Shown: positions 1 to 9,262, counted from the first letter of the stretch. The stretch: DNA of 64,000 nucleotides from Levilactobacillus brevis (GCA_021383565.1 CP079699.1:1736001-1800000); one strand, 5' to 3'. The notes: a model not told the origin generated them from the letters alone. A program made the numbers and translations.

Positions 1-521
1 GCTATCGGAAGAGTCGCCACGACCGGACTGACTGCCGTGCGGACACGGGCGGTACGCGTCTGTCTGGTTGGCGATACAGGTGGCGTGACGCGCTGATACT
101 TATGGACCTGCGCCGGCGTGACTGGCTTCTGCACCGTGGCTGGTGTTGGCCGATCCGCCAGTTGCTTTACGGGTTTGGTTGGCTGCTGTGGTATTGAATC
201 TGTCGGTGCTGGATTAGACCCGTCCGCAGTCGTAGAGGTTGTTGTCGGCGTTTCTTGGGCTGGTACTGTCTCGTCAGCTGGCTTATTCGCAGGTGCTGCC
301 GCATGGCCCCTAACGGTTGTCGACGGTAAAGTTACCGTCTGGGTCGCTGAACGACTAGCTTGAACGGCACTCTCTGTATCCGCACGTGCCCCATCATTTG
401 GTGGTAATTGGTCGGCCTGGGCCTTTCCAGAAACCATCAGTAACGAGACGGTTGCAATGCTAGCAATTATCCATTTTTTATTCGACTTATACAGCTTGAA
501 TCGAACGTTTTCTTCAGTCAT
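1..521 (-). CDS. KxYKxGKxW signal peptide surface protein, C-terminal part outside window
   Basis: The minus strand is open from an ATG at 521 to the window edge, giving 173 residues of a longer protein. The start is supported by GGGGAGG about 10 bases upstream. Residues 8-17 (FKLYKSNKKW) match the KxYKxGKxW signal-peptide motif of secreted lactobacillar wall proteins, followed by a hydrophobic stretch and a likely cleavage after KAQA near residue 36. The rest is low-complexity, rich in Thr, Pro, Ala and Ser, as expected for a wall-spanning linker. The functional domain lies outside the window, so substrate or adhesion role cannot be said. Confidence 0.8.
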   Translation of the reverse strand, partial: MTEENVRFKLYKSNKKWIIASIATVSLLMVSGKAQADQLPPNDGARADTESAVQASRSATQTVTLPSTTVRGHAAAPANKPADETVPAQETPTTTSTTADGSNPAPTDSIPQQPTKPVKQLADRPTPATVQKPVTPAQVHKYQRVTPPVSPTRQTRTARVRTAVSPVVATLPI

Positions 522-1003
522 ACGTCATGGACCTCCCCAAAACGGTTTCTACACTTCACTACGTCCACATCATACCACGTATTACGGATTTTGTAACAAT
601 ATTAATCCAATGATTGGATTAGATTTTCATATTTTTTTATTTGGAAGATTATTTCCGCCGCTTATTACCGAAAAATGTCATTTGCAAAAGTGGCTATGCA
701 TTAGTTCTCAGCCCGGTTTTGTCCAGTCCTACTGGCCGATTTGTTTGCTAATGGGCCGCTCCCCTCACTGGTATAATATAAGCATTTCTAATAGCATATT
801 CTATGAACTTAATTGAGAGCTGGTAACCGATTAGCCAGTAACTTTCCGCCCCAAGTTACCAGCGACACTACGGCCAATCGCACCGAAAAATATTATACAC
901 ACCATTAATATGGTCTAAAAAGTTCCCGGCCAGTTGTTTTTCTAATCTCAGCTAGTATATAATTCAAGTAAGCCTTGAACTTTCAATTTAAGGGAGGATA
1001 AAC
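522..1003. promoter_or_regulatory. Intergenic region with promoter for the 1004 operon and an inverted repeat
   Basis: This 480-base gap separates divergent genes. A promoter facing right has TTGTTT at 934-939 and TATAAT at 958-963 with an 18-base spacer, about 40 bases before the 1004 start. A second TATAAT sits near 774. A perfect 9-base inverted repeat (GCTGGTAAC at 819-827, GTTACCAGC at 855-863) could be a hairpin or operator. I see no gene here. Confidence 0.5.
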
Positions 1004-1288
1004 ATGTCCGAATACTTTCTGATTAACCAACAGAATTACTTTGCAGCCGGTTTTATCGTCAATAACGGCTCGCCATATGTCGACACCGCTGCTGGTCTCG
1101 ACGTCGCGGCCGCCGTGAAAACCGATACGCCAATGAACGCCAAGACTGCGCTTTACCAGCAAGTCTTGACACACCCCGCGGCTGGTAGTGAACGCCCAGC
1201 ATTAACCGAACAAGAGCAAGTCCAATTAACTCGGAAGCTCGATGAAAGCTTTAAAATTATCAGTACCGATAACCTGGAAAGTTGCTAA
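1004..1288 (+). CDS. Small conserved-looking hypothetical protein, 94 aa
   Basis: I do not recognise this protein. It starts at an ATG preceded by AAGGGAGGA at good spacing and a credible promoter. It is soluble, with no membrane segment or signal peptide, and reads as one compact domain ending in an acidic helical stretch (TEQEQVQLTRKLDESFK). The next gene, for a cysteine-rich mini-protein, starts 24 bases after the stop, so the two are probably co-transcribed, with a strong terminator at 1687-1725. Confidence 0.75.
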   Translation: MSEYFLINQQNYFAAGFIVNNGSPYVDTAAGLDVAAAVKTDTPMNAKTALYQQVLTHPAAGSERPALTEQEQVQLTRKLDESFKIISTDNLESC

Positions 1289-1312
1289 AAAAATGAATTG
1301 GAGACGATGATT

Positions 1313-1486
1313 ATGGCTGAAGAAAGCAAGAAAAACAAGACTACCGAAGACAATCCATTTTGCCACGCCGGAATGACCTGCGCTCCCGGCTGTGGTTGTG
1401 CCAGCGCCGATGGTATTTGCCACTGCCCGATGATTTCCGATCGTAAGTGTGCTTGCGATGGTTTCTGTGGCGTACCGAAACATTAA
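1313..1486 (+). CDS. Cysteine-rich mini-protein, 57 aa
   Basis: The ATG at 1313 is preferred over the upstream TTG (1298) and ATG (1307) because GGAG at 1300-1303 is then correctly spaced. The first 16 residues are lysine- and acid-rich. The remainder carries nine cysteines in 42 residues, in pairs such as CHAGMTC, CGC, CHC and CAC, with two histidines. This resembles small metal-binding (metallothionein-like) proteins, but I cannot assign a family. There is no signal peptide, so it probably acts in the cytoplasm. Zinc or copper sequestration is an inference only. Its stop overlaps the ATG of the following broken ORF. Confidence 0.75.
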   Translation: MAEESKKNKTTEDNPFCHAGMTCAPGCGCASADGICHCPMISDRKCACDGFCGVPKH

Positions 1487-1680
1487 TGAATGCAGTCGAA
1501 GATACGGTCGATCTCGCCAATCCAGAGTTTGACCGTATTTTTATTGGCTAGTCTTCCATCCCGGATGTTTGCAACCCAATTAACGAGACCATTCCTATCA
1601 GTACGCCAATCGCACAGCTAACCACAGAAGAATTAGTAGCTGTTCAGCAAGCGCTGCTGAATCTTTTTAAACGACCATAG
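1486..1680 (+). pseudogene. Small ORF interrupted by an in-frame amber codon
   Basis: An ATG overlapping the previous stop (TAATG) opens 21 codons ending in TAG at 1549-1551. The same frame then stays open for 42 more codons to a second TAG at 1678-1680. The downstream part (TTEELVAVQQALLNLFKRP at the end) reads like real protein, so the likeliest explanation is a 63-codon gene with a nonsense mutation. Stop-codon readthrough is possible but no classic readthrough context is seen. It forms the end of the 1004-1680 operon. Confidence 0.5.
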
Positions 1681-1686
1681 GTGCTC

Positions 1687-1725
1687 TAAAAAATGCTAGT
1701 CCCTTGGATTGGGGCTAGCATTTTT
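1687..1725. terminator. Strong intrinsic terminator, usable in both directions
   Basis: AAAAAATGCTAGTCCC pairs with GGGGCTAGCATTTTTT (one G-T wobble) around a short loop, with T-runs on both strands. It ends the rightward 1004 operon and the leftward 1731-2238 gene. Confidence 0.85.
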
Positions 1726-1730
1726 TACTT

Positions 1731-2238
1731 CTATTCAGTTACCCGATTAGCGGTAATCAACCGGTAGTTAAACGAATTAATCACTAACTGCGCGCGTCGC
1801 GTTGAGTTAGTCACATAGTAATTCTTCCCCAACTTCTCAACGTCAGTAGCGCCATCACCCAATACCGCAATGACCAGCGATCCTACCTCTGCCTTTGTCA
1901 GATTAACCGCCAGCTTTTTCTTCACTCGCCCATACACCAACTCGGTATAGCAGACCTGCGCCTTAATCTGGTCTAAGAGTTCCCGCCTAGCTTGCGTCCG
2001 CGTCTTCCTGCACAAATGTATGCTTGTCATCCAACACATACTGGAAGGCCACGGAATTCAACATCAGACTTGCCCGGAACAACGCCTTGATACCTTGTTC
2101 ATTGCTCATGACCACGAAAAATTCCCGATCAGTGCCGCTGACGCGTTGGAAGGATTCGTATTCTCCCTTGAAGCCTTCCTTACGAAACAGCGCGATAATC
2201 TTCATCATTTCAATCTGTGATACTTCTTTGTCTGCCAA
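1731..2238 (-). pseudogene. Hypothetical gene split by an apparent frameshift
   Basis: Two minus-strand frames join here. The first (2238-1987, TTG start, 83 residues) ends at QEDADAS. The second, open from 2039 to 1731, continues with ARRELLDQIKAQVCYTELVYGRV and ends NRVTE. Neither half has its own convincing second start, and the overlap lacks a ribosome binding site, so this looks like one gene of roughly 165 codons with a +1/-1 shift near 1985-2000. A sequencing error would look the same. I do not recognise the family; no membrane segments are visible. Confidence 0.5.
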
Positions 2239-2440
2239 TTCAATCTCTTTTCTCTTATCTAAATTTTCAGTCGCTAGCGGCCCCTCTAGTGACCGCTAGT
2301 GACAAAACGTGCGGCTAACGAGCAGCCAGCTGTGCTTAACCCCAGTGGTCGAATCAGCCATTCTGGCTAATCCCGCCCACTGCCGTTAATGCTCACTGCC
2401 TAACCGCTCTTCGCCACACTCTCAATTTTTTCCCACGAAA

Positions 2441-2468
2441 AAGCCGCCCCCACAAATGAGGCGGCTTC
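2441..2468 (-). terminator. Terminator of gpmA
   Basis: On the minus strand AAGCCGCC and GGCGGCTT form a GC-rich stem followed by a T-run, 15 bases after the gpmA stop. Confidence 0.8.
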
Positions 2469-2482
2469 GAGTCAGTTGGGAA

Positions 2483-3175
2483 TTACTTGCCCAACTTCGT
2501 CTTGTTAGTCATGTTTAACTTGTCATCGAAGTCGTAGACAACGGGTTCACCGGTTGCCATTTCAAGGTTCATGATGTCATCATCACTGATCCGTTCGATG
2601 TACTTGGAAAGGGCACGCAGTGAGTTACCGTGGGCGGCGATGATCACGTTCTTGCCGTCAAGCAGCTTTGGTGCGATTTGGTCTTCCCAGAATGGCATAA
2701 CGCGTTCCAGGGTAACCTTCAAGTTTTCACCACCAGGCACGATGTTCGGGTCCAAGTTAGCGTAACGAGGGTCCTTCACAGCTGAACCTTCAGCGTCTGC
2801 ATCCAAGAGTGGAGGCAAAACATCGTAAGAACGACGCCAGATGTGGACTTGGTCATCGCCGTACTTTTCAGCGGTTTCCTTCTTGTTCAAACCTTGTAAA
2901 GCACCGTAGTGACGTTCGTTCAAACGCCAAGTCTTGGTTTCTGGGATCCAAAGTTGATCGGATTCTTCCAAGACGTAGTGTAACGTCTTGATTGCCCGCT
3001 TCAGAACTGACGTGTAAGCGTAGTCGAACTTCATGCCAGATTCCTTGATCTTTTGACCAGCTGACTTAGCTTCTTCGACACCCTTTTCGCTTAAGTCAAC
3101 GTCAACCCAACCAGTGAACTTGTTAGCTAAGTTCCATTCACTTTGGCCGTGGCGAATCAATACTAATTTTGCCAT
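2483..3175 (-). CDS. gpmA: 2,3-bisphosphoglycerate-dependent phosphoglycerate mutase
   Basis: The 230-residue product has the length and signatures of cofactor-dependent phosphoglycerate mutase, which interconverts 3- and 2-phosphoglycerate in glycolysis. [10 protein letters not shown] at residues 6-15 holds the phosphohistidine (H9). [10 protein letters not shown] and the second active-site histidine in [11 protein letters not shown] are also present. The ATG at 3175 is chosen over GTG 3178 because AGAGG lies at suitable spacing. The gene appears monocistronic, with its own terminator. In heterofermentative lactobacilli this step serves the lower half of the phosphoketolase pathway. Confidence 0.97.
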   Translation of the reverse strand: MAKLVLIRHGQSEWNLANKFTGWVDVDLSEKGVEEAKSAGQKIKESGMKFDYAYTSVLKRAIKTLHYVLEESDQLWIPETKTWRLNERHYGALQGLNKKETAEKYGDDQVHIWRRSYDVLPPLLDADAEGSAVKDPRYANLDPNIVPGGENLKVTLERVMPFWEDQIAPKLLDGKNVIIAAHGNSLRALSKYIERISDDDIMNLEMATGEPVVYDFDDKLNMTNKTKLGK

Positions 3176-3334
3176 CACTTATAACCTCTTTCTTTGGTAG
3201 AATACCTAGTTATTTTACACCATCTAGCGGTTAATTTCAGCTTTATTGTGCGCTTCTTTTCGTGACACCGCTTACTTACCGCGTTTTATAAAAAATGGCT
3301 AACCGCTGTCCCCAGCAATCGGCCATTTCCCCCC

Positions 3335-4450
3335 TTATTCTTTAGGGTCGTCAGAATCATTATCCTTACCATGATGGTGCCGGTATTCGCGAATCTTCTG
3401 CACGTCAACCTGTGGCCGCGGATGGAGCCCGTGAACCGGCCGCACGCCCAAAATATCCAGGAAGAACGTGAAGATTGGCACCCCAACGATCAGGCCCCAG
3501 ACACCAAAGAGCTGTTCGCCCGCCAGCAGGACCACGAACGTATAGAAGATTGGCAGTTCCGTTCGGCTCGACATGAACTTCGGATTCAAGACGTAGGCTT
3601 CCAGCGCATGAACCACCACAATCATCACCAGAATGTAGACGATGTAGCGCACACCCCCGACGGAATACCCCAGGAAGGCCAGTGGAATCACCGACACGAT
3701 GACCCCGGCCACCGGAATTAGGCTTAGAATAAAGATCATAATCGCCAGCGTCGGCAGCTGGGGCATCCGCATGATGGCCAGCACCACGGTCGTAATCACC
3801 GTATTACACAGGGCAATGAAGAATTGCGCTTCCAGAACTACCCCGAACGTATTGACGAATTTAGTCGCGAAAAAGTTAATATCTTGGAAAATCCACCCGT
3901 ACGTGCTGGTCAAGAAATGCTTCGAAAAAGCGGACATCTGCTTATTCTCAATCGTAAAGAAGTAACTCAGAATCAGCGACATAAACAGCGTGACCCCGAA
4001 CGTCCCCACCGTTGAGACGTAGGTAAAGACAACCTTCGCCCCGTTCTGAAGCTGGTTAACGATGTCCGACCCCTTGATATAATCCGAAATCCACCGAACA
4101 ATTTCATTATTATCCGACTGCGGACTCTGGTAGAACTTAATCAGTGTCTGGACACCCTTCACCGTAGACGTGATCAGCGTCGGCAGGTACGTGGTGATCG
4201 CCCAATACATGCCACCAATCAGGACAATATACGCCACCGACACGATCAACGCCGGTGGTAGTTTGACCACCTTACGCACGGCCTTAACCAATTGTAGGAT
4301 TAAGAATGTAAAAATAAACGTGAGTAAAATCATATTCATCTCGGCCCGAATCAGCCAGAGGATGAAGATTAGGACGACCAATACCACGAAACGGCGTAGT
4401 CGAACGTTAGCAATAAACCGTTCCCATAAACTCAATTGTAAATCCCCCAT
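3335..4450 (-). CDS. AI-2E family (DUF20/TqsA-like) membrane transporter
   Basis: A 371-residue integral membrane protein with about seven or eight hydrophobic segments. It has the AI-2E family layout: two N-terminal helices (residues about 20-55), a third near 65-85, then a cluster including SLIPVAGVIVSVIPLAFLGYSVGG and the C-terminal LAGEQLFGVWGLIVGVPIF motif. Members export diverse small molecules or ions, and the substrate cannot be read here. The start at 4450 (MGDLQLSLWERF) follows GAGAAGAG and lies just below a TATAAT at about 4468. The C-terminal tail is basic and histidine-rich. Confidence 0.9.
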   Translation of the reverse strand: MGDLQLSLWERFIANVRLRRFVVLVVLIFILWLIRAEMNMILLTFIFTFLILQLVKAVRKVVKLPPALIVSVAYIVLIGGMYWAITTYLPTLITSTVKGVQTLIKFYQSPQSDNNEIVRWISDYIKGSDIVNQLQNGAKVVFTYVSTVGTFGVTLFMSLILSYFFTIENKQMSAFSKHFLTSTYGWIFQDINFFATKFVNTFGVVLEAQFFIALCNTVITTVVLAIMRMPQLPTLAIMIFILSLIPVAGVIVSVIPLAFLGYSVGGVRYIVYILVMIVVVHALEAYVLNPKFMSSRTELPIFYTFVVLLAGEQLFGVWGLIVGVPIFTFFLDILGVRPVHGLHPRPQVDVQKIREYRHHHGKDNDSDDPKE

Positions 4451-4554
4451 TCTCTTCTCAAATTTTATTATACCGCATTGCGCGAGATTCTCTACTGGAT
4501 TCTTCACGGGTCATCACCGGTTCGCTCACTGGCTGATAGAACCGTCTCTTCCCA

Positions 4555-4606
4555 GCAAAAAAACCGCGACGAACGGTGGCTTGCCAGCCTCCACTCATCG
4601 CGGCTC
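4555..4606 (-). terminator. Terminator of the ROK regulator gene
   Basis: Minus-strand CCGCGATGAGTGG pairs imperfectly with CCACCGTTCGTCGCGG and is followed by seven T residues. Confidence 0.7.
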
Positions 4607-4621
4607 CTAAACAATTTCTCT

Positions 4622-5806
4622 TTATGATTCGACGCCCTCTAAGACTGCCGACCGCTGATTGCTAAAAGTCAGTTGCAGGTCATCCAAGCCCAACGCCTTG
4701 TGGATGATGGCCGAAGCCCCACCCTTCAAGGACGCTTCCTTGGCGTTCTTGGTTAACAGCAACGGTGCCTTGCGGACAATCGCCAAATCATCCACGTACT
4801 TTCTGACACAGTCCATCATCTCTGGTAGCAGCTCCAGGATCGGGGCATTGACGATGATGGCGTCCGGTGCAAAGGTATTCGACAAATTACCGAGAACCTT
4901 TGCGAGATAGAAGGAGAACTCATCGAGGATCGCCAACAATTCTGGCCGGTGACCCAAGTAGTCCCGCCGAATCCGGTTAACGTCTACGTGATCTAGCTTC
5001 TGATAAGCCATGATCCGCTGAAGAACGGTGCCTTCAGCGACGTATTGGTTCACCGTCCGCACATCCTTTTCCTGATAACGGTCGGCCAACGGACAGGTTC
5101 CAATATTGCCGGCCTCACCGTTGTGGCCGCGGTACAAGTGGCCTTCCGTCACAATTCCGGCCGAGACTTGATCGCGAATCGTCACCGAAATCAAGTTCCT
5201 ATAGATGCCTTCGCCAGCGAAGTCCCGCTCGTAAATCGCGGATTCGTTGGCCAAGTTTTCCAGAATAACTGGTACTTGGAACTTGTCACTGAAGTACTTC
5301 GCCAAATCAAAGTTCTTGAAGCCCTTCAATGAGGCCCCTAAGATTTGGTTTTCATAGATGATGCCGTCTAAGCCAAACGAAATACCCAATAGGCGGCTGT
5401 CATTTTCGGCCACGGTCGCCGCAATCTTCTCGTCAATCATGTCGAGCACCGTGGTTAAATCAACGTCTCGCGTCGAAACGCTGGCGTAGTTCTCGGACCG
5501 ACCGTCCAAGCGACTGGTAATCATCGAGAACCGTTGCCGTAAGATGTTGATGCTGATGACATAGCCATACCCCACGTTTAGCAATGCCATGACTGGCTTC
5601 CGGCCACCGTTACGCGTGCTGACACCGTGACCAACCTCACGGATCAAGCCTTCGTGCAGTAACTGGCTATAGATATCAGAAACCGTCACTTTATTTAAAC
5701 TAAGATTTCGGGAAATTTGACTACGCGAAATTGGACCTGCGTTAACAATCTGCTGAAGAACTTGCTTCTCATTCGTCGTACGCATGATGTGTTTGTTGAT
5801 AATCAT
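4622..5806 (-). CDS. ROK family transcriptional regulator (NagC/XylR-like)
   Basis: A 394-residue protein with an N-terminal winged helix (about 12-70, ISRSQISRNLSLNKVTVSDI as recognition region) and a C-terminal ROK sugar-kinase-like domain (about 80-370). The zinc-site consensus of ROK proteins (GHxxxxxxGxxCxCGxxGC) is reduced: GHNGEAGNIGTCPLADRYQE keeps GH and one Cys only, so the zinc site may be lost. The domain is usually a sugar or amino-sugar sensor. The start at 5806 has only a weak ribosome binding site. The long upstream gap with inverted repeats suggests autoregulation. No sugar operon is adjacent, so the target is unknown. Confidence 0.85.
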   Translation of the reverse strand: MIINKHIMRTTNEKQVLQQIVNAGPISRSQISRNLSLNKVTVSDIYSQLLHEGLIREVGHGVSTRNGGRKPVMALLNVGYGYVISINILRQRFSMITSRLDGRSENYASVSTRDVDLTTVLDMIDEKIAATVAENDSRLLGISFGLDGIIYENQILGASLKGFKNFDLAKYFSDKFQVPVILENLANESAIYERDFAGEGIYRNLISVTIRDQVSAGIVTEGHLYRGHNGEAGNIGTCPLADRYQEKDVRTVNQYVAEGTVLQRIMAYQKLDHVDVNRIRRDYLGHRPELLAILDEFSFYLAKVLGNLSNTFAPDAIIVNAPILELLPEMMDCVRKYVDDLAIVRKAPLLLTKNAKEASLKGGASAIIHKALGLDDLQLTFSNQRSAVLEGVES

Positions 5807-6236
5807 AATTTTCTGTAACGCGCCCGTCTACCTGGCCTCGTGGTGATTCGGGAATCAAATCAGTTTTTAGGTCTCGCCCCATCCCCCAAGATTGGTGCTC
5901 ACCTAGCCAGTTATCAGGCACGTTACTCTACCCCCCTTAGTAGAATTTCCTGATTCTAAATATATAGTAAATCACGCTTACCAATTTAGCGTGAAAAACG
6001 ACTTGTGAACTTTTTGAGGGAACACAGTGTTTTGAAACGCAAAACCAGTGATGAACCCTGACAATTCGGCATTTAAAGCACTTGTTGTCTGATTAAGCAT
6101 ATTATACACCCTGCTAAACTATTTGTTTGCTAAACTTACCATCTTGTCAAATTATAAGACTCATAAGTTCAAAATGGTAAGTTTTCTTTCCAAATTAGTG
6201 TTGGGGCTGAAGTAGTATGACGTCACAGATCTAAAT
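5807..6236. promoter_or_regulatory. Intergenic region with two inverted repeats upstream of the ROK gene
   Basis: About 430 bases without a gene. TCACGCT (5972-5978) and AGCGTGA (5988-5994) form a perfect 7-base repeat with a 9-base gap. AAACTTACCAT (6132-6142) and ATGGTAAGTTT (6174-6184) form a perfect 11-base repeat with a 31-base gap. Both are candidate operators for the downstream ROK regulator. No ORF is convincing. Confidence 0.4.
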
Positions 6237-6270
6237 AAAAAAGGAGCGCCACCGTAGTCGCGTTCCTCTC
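6237..6270 (-). terminator. Terminator of the 6281 gene
   Basis: Minus-strand AGGAACGC pairs with GCGCTCCT (one mismatch) and is followed by a six-T run. Confidence 0.65.
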
Positions 6271-6280
6271 ACTCCATGAT

Positions 6281-7177
6281 TTATTTCAAATATTGACTCG
6301 TGTACTTCGACAATGACAGGTTCTTCTTGTCGGCCTGTTGCATCGCTACCCGCACGTCCTGATCACTCATGGCGCTGGCGTTACCGCCCGCGGAATCAAT
6401 GGTCTTCCGGGCACTCGCAATCTGTTGAGCCGTGATGGTCTTGCCATCCAGTTCCTTTTGACTCTGGGTCACCGTGTATTCATTGCTCCCAGAGTAATTC
6501 TTCGCCGCCTGCTTCTCAGAAGACGTCAGTGACGCACTGGAACTGCTGGTGGTTGTGGCCGAACTACTTGCGGCCGTTGACGATGAGGCCGCCGATGCCG
6601 CCGAACTGGTCTCGCTAGTCTGGCCGGCGTTGTTGGCCTTCCGTAAGGCTAACGCTTGATCGTAGAGGTCCTTGTAGTAGCTCTGACGGAACTTCGCGTT
6701 ATTAAAGAGTTCATCCAACGTCGTGTTCGACTGCCCATAGTTCAACGCCTTATTTTCACCCTGCGCCTTACTCAAGATCTGCTTGAACTGTTTAACGTTG
6801 GCCTTAATACCCTTGACCTGCTTGTAGCGGTCCTTAGCCCGCGTCACAAGCACTGCCGAACCATTCTTCGTCTTCTTAACGGCCGCATAGTGCGTCTCTG
6901 CCGCGCTGAAATGACGAGCCTCTAAGGCGTCTTCACCGTCCACGTAACGCTGCGTTTGGGTTAAGTAACGCTGCGCCGTCTTATCGTTTAGCCGCCGCTT
7001 AAGCGCATTTTGGAAATAGCTCTCGGCTTGTGTGTAATGTTTACTTTTAATGGCAGTACGCCCGTTGGCCATTGCCGCTTGGTACTCTTTGGCTGTCGCG
7101 TGATGATTTGAATACGCGTAACCACCAATCAGCAGTGCCACAACGATTGTTGCCACGACCCATACCCATTTTTTCAA
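6281..7177 (-). CDS. Membrane-anchored protein with TPR-like helices and Ser/Ala-rich linker
   Basis: A 298-residue protein of no family I can name. Residues 4-22 form one membrane helix (WVWVVATIVVALLIGGYAY), so the rest is probably extracytoplasmic. Residues 30-110 contain repeated helix pairs with the TPR-like pattern (YTQAESYFQNALKRRLND, FSAAETHYAAVKK). A Ser/Ala/Thr linker follows at about 183-215, then a C-terminal domain ending LSLSKYTSQYLK. The TTG at 7177 is the best start: GGAGGT lies 8 bases upstream. It is probably monocistronic. Confidence 0.8.
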   Translation of the reverse strand: MKKWVWVVATIVVALLIGGYAYSNHHATAKEYQAAMANGRTAIKSKHYTQAESYFQNALKRRLNDKTAQRYLTQTQRYVDGEDALEARHFSAAETHYAAVKKTKNGSAVLVTRAKDRYKQVKGIKANVKQFKQILSKAQGENKALNYGQSNTTLDELFNNAKFRQSYYKDLYDQALALRKANNAGQTSETSSAASAASSSTAASSSATTTSSSSASLTSSEKQAAKNYSGSNEYTVTQSQKELDGKTITAQQIASARKTIDSAGGNASAMSDQDVRVAMQQADKKNLSLSKYTSQYLK

Positions 7178-7272
7178 AGTGAAAGACCTCCGCTGGTTAA
7201 TTATGGTTATATTATACCATGCCTGTTCGGCGAAACGGTGGATTTTACAGGACCAAGTCAGCCAAAGAAAAT

Positions 7273-7329
7273 GTTAAGCGTTTTCATTAAGAGCTCCCCC
7301 TTACGTTTTGGGGGACGATAGGCGTATAA
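7273..7329 (+). promoter_or_regulatory. Candidate cfa promoter with weak cre-like site
   Basis: TATAAT near 7324 lies about 70 bases before the cfa start. Upstream, GTTAAGCGTTTTCA (7273-7286) matches the right part of the catabolite-response element but lacks the leading TG, so CcpA control is only possible. CCCCC and GGGGG also flank a 9-base gap at about 7295-7313. Confidence 0.35.
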
Positions 7330-7395
7330 TGGCATGGTAATTTTGTTTCTTCACGTGTTTATTACTATATGAAGAAACCGGAAAGGACCCATGAC

Positions 7396-8598
7396 ATGCT
7401 TGAAAAAACTTTCTACAAAACGTTTCTGAGCCACACCTTTAACATCCCCGTCCGCGTCAACTATTGGGACGGTACCAGCGATGTATACGGGACCGGCACT
7501 CCTGACGTCACCATCACCATTCACGAGGCCATCCCGGTTAAGGAAATCTCCCGCAACGCGTCCATCGCGCTGGGAGAAGCCATCATGGACGGTAAGATTG
7601 AGATTGATGGGAGTATCGAAGACCTGCTGACGGCGGCTTACGAGAACGCCGATAGCTTCTTCCACAACTCCAAGTTCATCCACTTCCTGCCTAAACAAAA
7701 ACATACTGAAAAAGAAAGTAAGGAAGACGTCCAAAACCACTACGATATTGGGAATAACTTCTATCAACTCTGGTTGGATGACACCATGACTTACTCCTGT
7801 GCCTACTTCGAAACCCCTGAGGACGATCTGTACACGGCACAAGTCAACAAGGTTCATCACATCATCAAGAAGCTCAACCCGAAGCCGGGTAACACCTTAC
7901 TCGACATCGGATGTGGCTGGGGTACCCTAATGTTAACGGCAGCCAAGGAATACGGCCTGCACGTAACGGGAATTACCCTGAGTCAGGAACAATACGACTA
8001 CGTTAACCAACGGATTCAAGACGAAGGCTTAGCCGATGTTGCCGAAGTTCGTTTGGAAGACTACCGTGAGCTAGGTAACGAAACCTGGGATTACATCACG
8101 TCTGTGGGGATGTTCGAGCACGTGGGCCAAGAAAACTTGGGCCAATACTTCGACTGCGTCCAGAAATACCTGACCAATGACGGGGTGGCCTTAATCCACG
8201 GGATCACTCGGCAACAAGGCGGCGCCAACAACGGCTGGTTGAACAAGTGGATCTTCCCCGGTGGTTACGTCCCTGGGTTGATTGAAAACACCACCCACAT
8301 CATCGAGAGCGGTCTGCAAATTGATGATATGGAACCTCTCCGGCGGCACTACCAAAAGACGGTCGAAATCTGGGACAAGAACTTCAACGAACACCGTGAC
8401 GAAGTTGCCCAGATGTTTGACGATAAATTCGTGCGGATGTGGGATCTTTATCTCCAAGCTTGCGCGGCATCGTTCAAATCTGGTAATATTGACGTGATTC
8501 AGTATTTGATTTCGAAGGGCCCTTCAGCCCGGATGTTACCAATGACACGGGACTACATGTATGATGGTTCCCATGAACACGTTGAAGTAACGGACTAA
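7396..8598 (+). CDS. cfa: Cyclopropane-fatty-acyl-phospholipid synthase
   Basis: The 400-residue product transfers a methylene group from S-adenosylmethionine to double bonds of membrane phospholipid acyl chains, typically in stationary phase or acid stress. The SAM-binding motif [11 protein letters not shown] lies near residue 170-180. [24 protein letters not shown] is the typical lipid-binding/active-site stretch, and GGYVPGL and the C-terminal EIWDKNF region also fit. The ATG at 7396 has AAAGGA at 8 bases, while the upstream ATG at 7369 has no ribosome binding site. A strong terminator follows, so it is monocistronic. Confidence 0.96.
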   Translation: MLEKTFYKTFLSHTFNIPVRVNYWDGTSDVYGTGTPDVTITIHEAIPVKEISRNASIALGEAIMDGKIEIDGSIEDLLTAAYENADSFFHNSKFIHFLPKQKHTEKESKEDVQNHYDIGNNFYQLWLDDTMTYSCAYFETPEDDLYTAQVNKVHHIIKKLNPKPGNTLLDIGCGWGTLMLTAAKEYGLHVTGITLSQEQYDYVNQRIQDEGLADVAEVRLEDYRELGNETWDYITSVGMFEHVGQENLGQYFDCVQKYLTNDGVALIHGITRQQGGANNGWLNKWIFPGGYVPGLIENTTHIIESGLQIDDMEPLRRHYQKTVEIWDKNFNEHRDEVAQMFDDKFVRMWDLYLQACAASFKSGNIDVIQYLISKGPSARMLPMTRDYMYDGSHEHVEVTD

Positions 8599-8631
8599 TT
8601 CAAATCTTCAGGTGACCGCGGATCATCTGAT

Positions 8632-8673
8632 TTAAAAAGCCACCACACTAGGATTGATCACCCAGTGTGGTGG
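8632..8673 (+). terminator. Terminator of cfa
   Basis: GCCACCACACT and AGTGTGGTGGC form an 11-base stem followed by seven T residues. The remaining gap to 8868 holds no feature I can support. Confidence 0.9.
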
Positions 8674-8867
8674 CTTTTTTGATTATTTTTCGATTAATAT
8701 TGGCGCTACAAATGCCGGTACGAATGGATTTAAACCAGACTATCGCGTAAACCTTTGTCGGTGATTTTCATCTCCGCTTTTCCCGGAGTAGCGACCATGA
8801 TATAGTTGGTCTACCAGCGAAATGTTGGTGAATCGGGCAAAACTAACACCAAAAACAGTGCTCCTAA

Positions 8868-8896
8868 AAAAGGACCTTGCTAACCGGCAAGGTCCC
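8868..8896 (-). terminator. Terminator of azlCD
   Basis: GGACCTTGC and GCAAGGTCC form a 9-base stem with a T-run on the minus strand. Confidence 0.85.
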
Positions 8897-8914
8897 ACTC
8901 ATTTGTAAATTTTG

Positions 8915-9262
8915 TCACGCCATGAACATCGATAAGATGAAGACGCCAATCAGGCCCACGATCACCGAGATGGCCATCGAACGGGTACGATACGCCACAA
9001 TAATGACCACGACCGCTGCCAGCATTTCCGAATACTTGTCCAACAACAATGCATAGCTCGCACTATCAATGAAGATATCCTTCACCACTAGCGCCGTAAA
9101 CAGTGATACCGGCACGAACTTCATCCATTCGTTAAACCATTCCGGAATCGCCCGCTTGGTGAACAACATCAGCGGGAAGAAACGCGGGATAAAGGCCACA
9201 ATAAAGCCTAAGATAATTAGCCAAAAATGTTGCGTACTGTTCCACGTATTAACTGCGTTCAT
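8915..9262 (-). CDS. azlD: AzlD family branched-chain amino acid exporter subunit
   Basis: A 115-residue, four-helix membrane protein with the AzlD family motif PRFFPLMLF near the start and KFVPVSLFTALVVKDIF in the middle. It is the small partner of AzlC in LIV-E type exporters for branched-chain amino acids. It follows azlC by 17 bases in the same operon. The exact amino acid cannot be read from sequence. Confidence 0.9.
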   Translation of the reverse strand: MNAVNTWNSTQHFWLIILGFIVAFIPRFFPLMLFTKRAIPEWFNEWMKFVPVSLFTALVVKDIFIDSASYALLLDKYSEMLAAVVVIIVAYRTRSMAISVIVGLIGVFILSMFMA

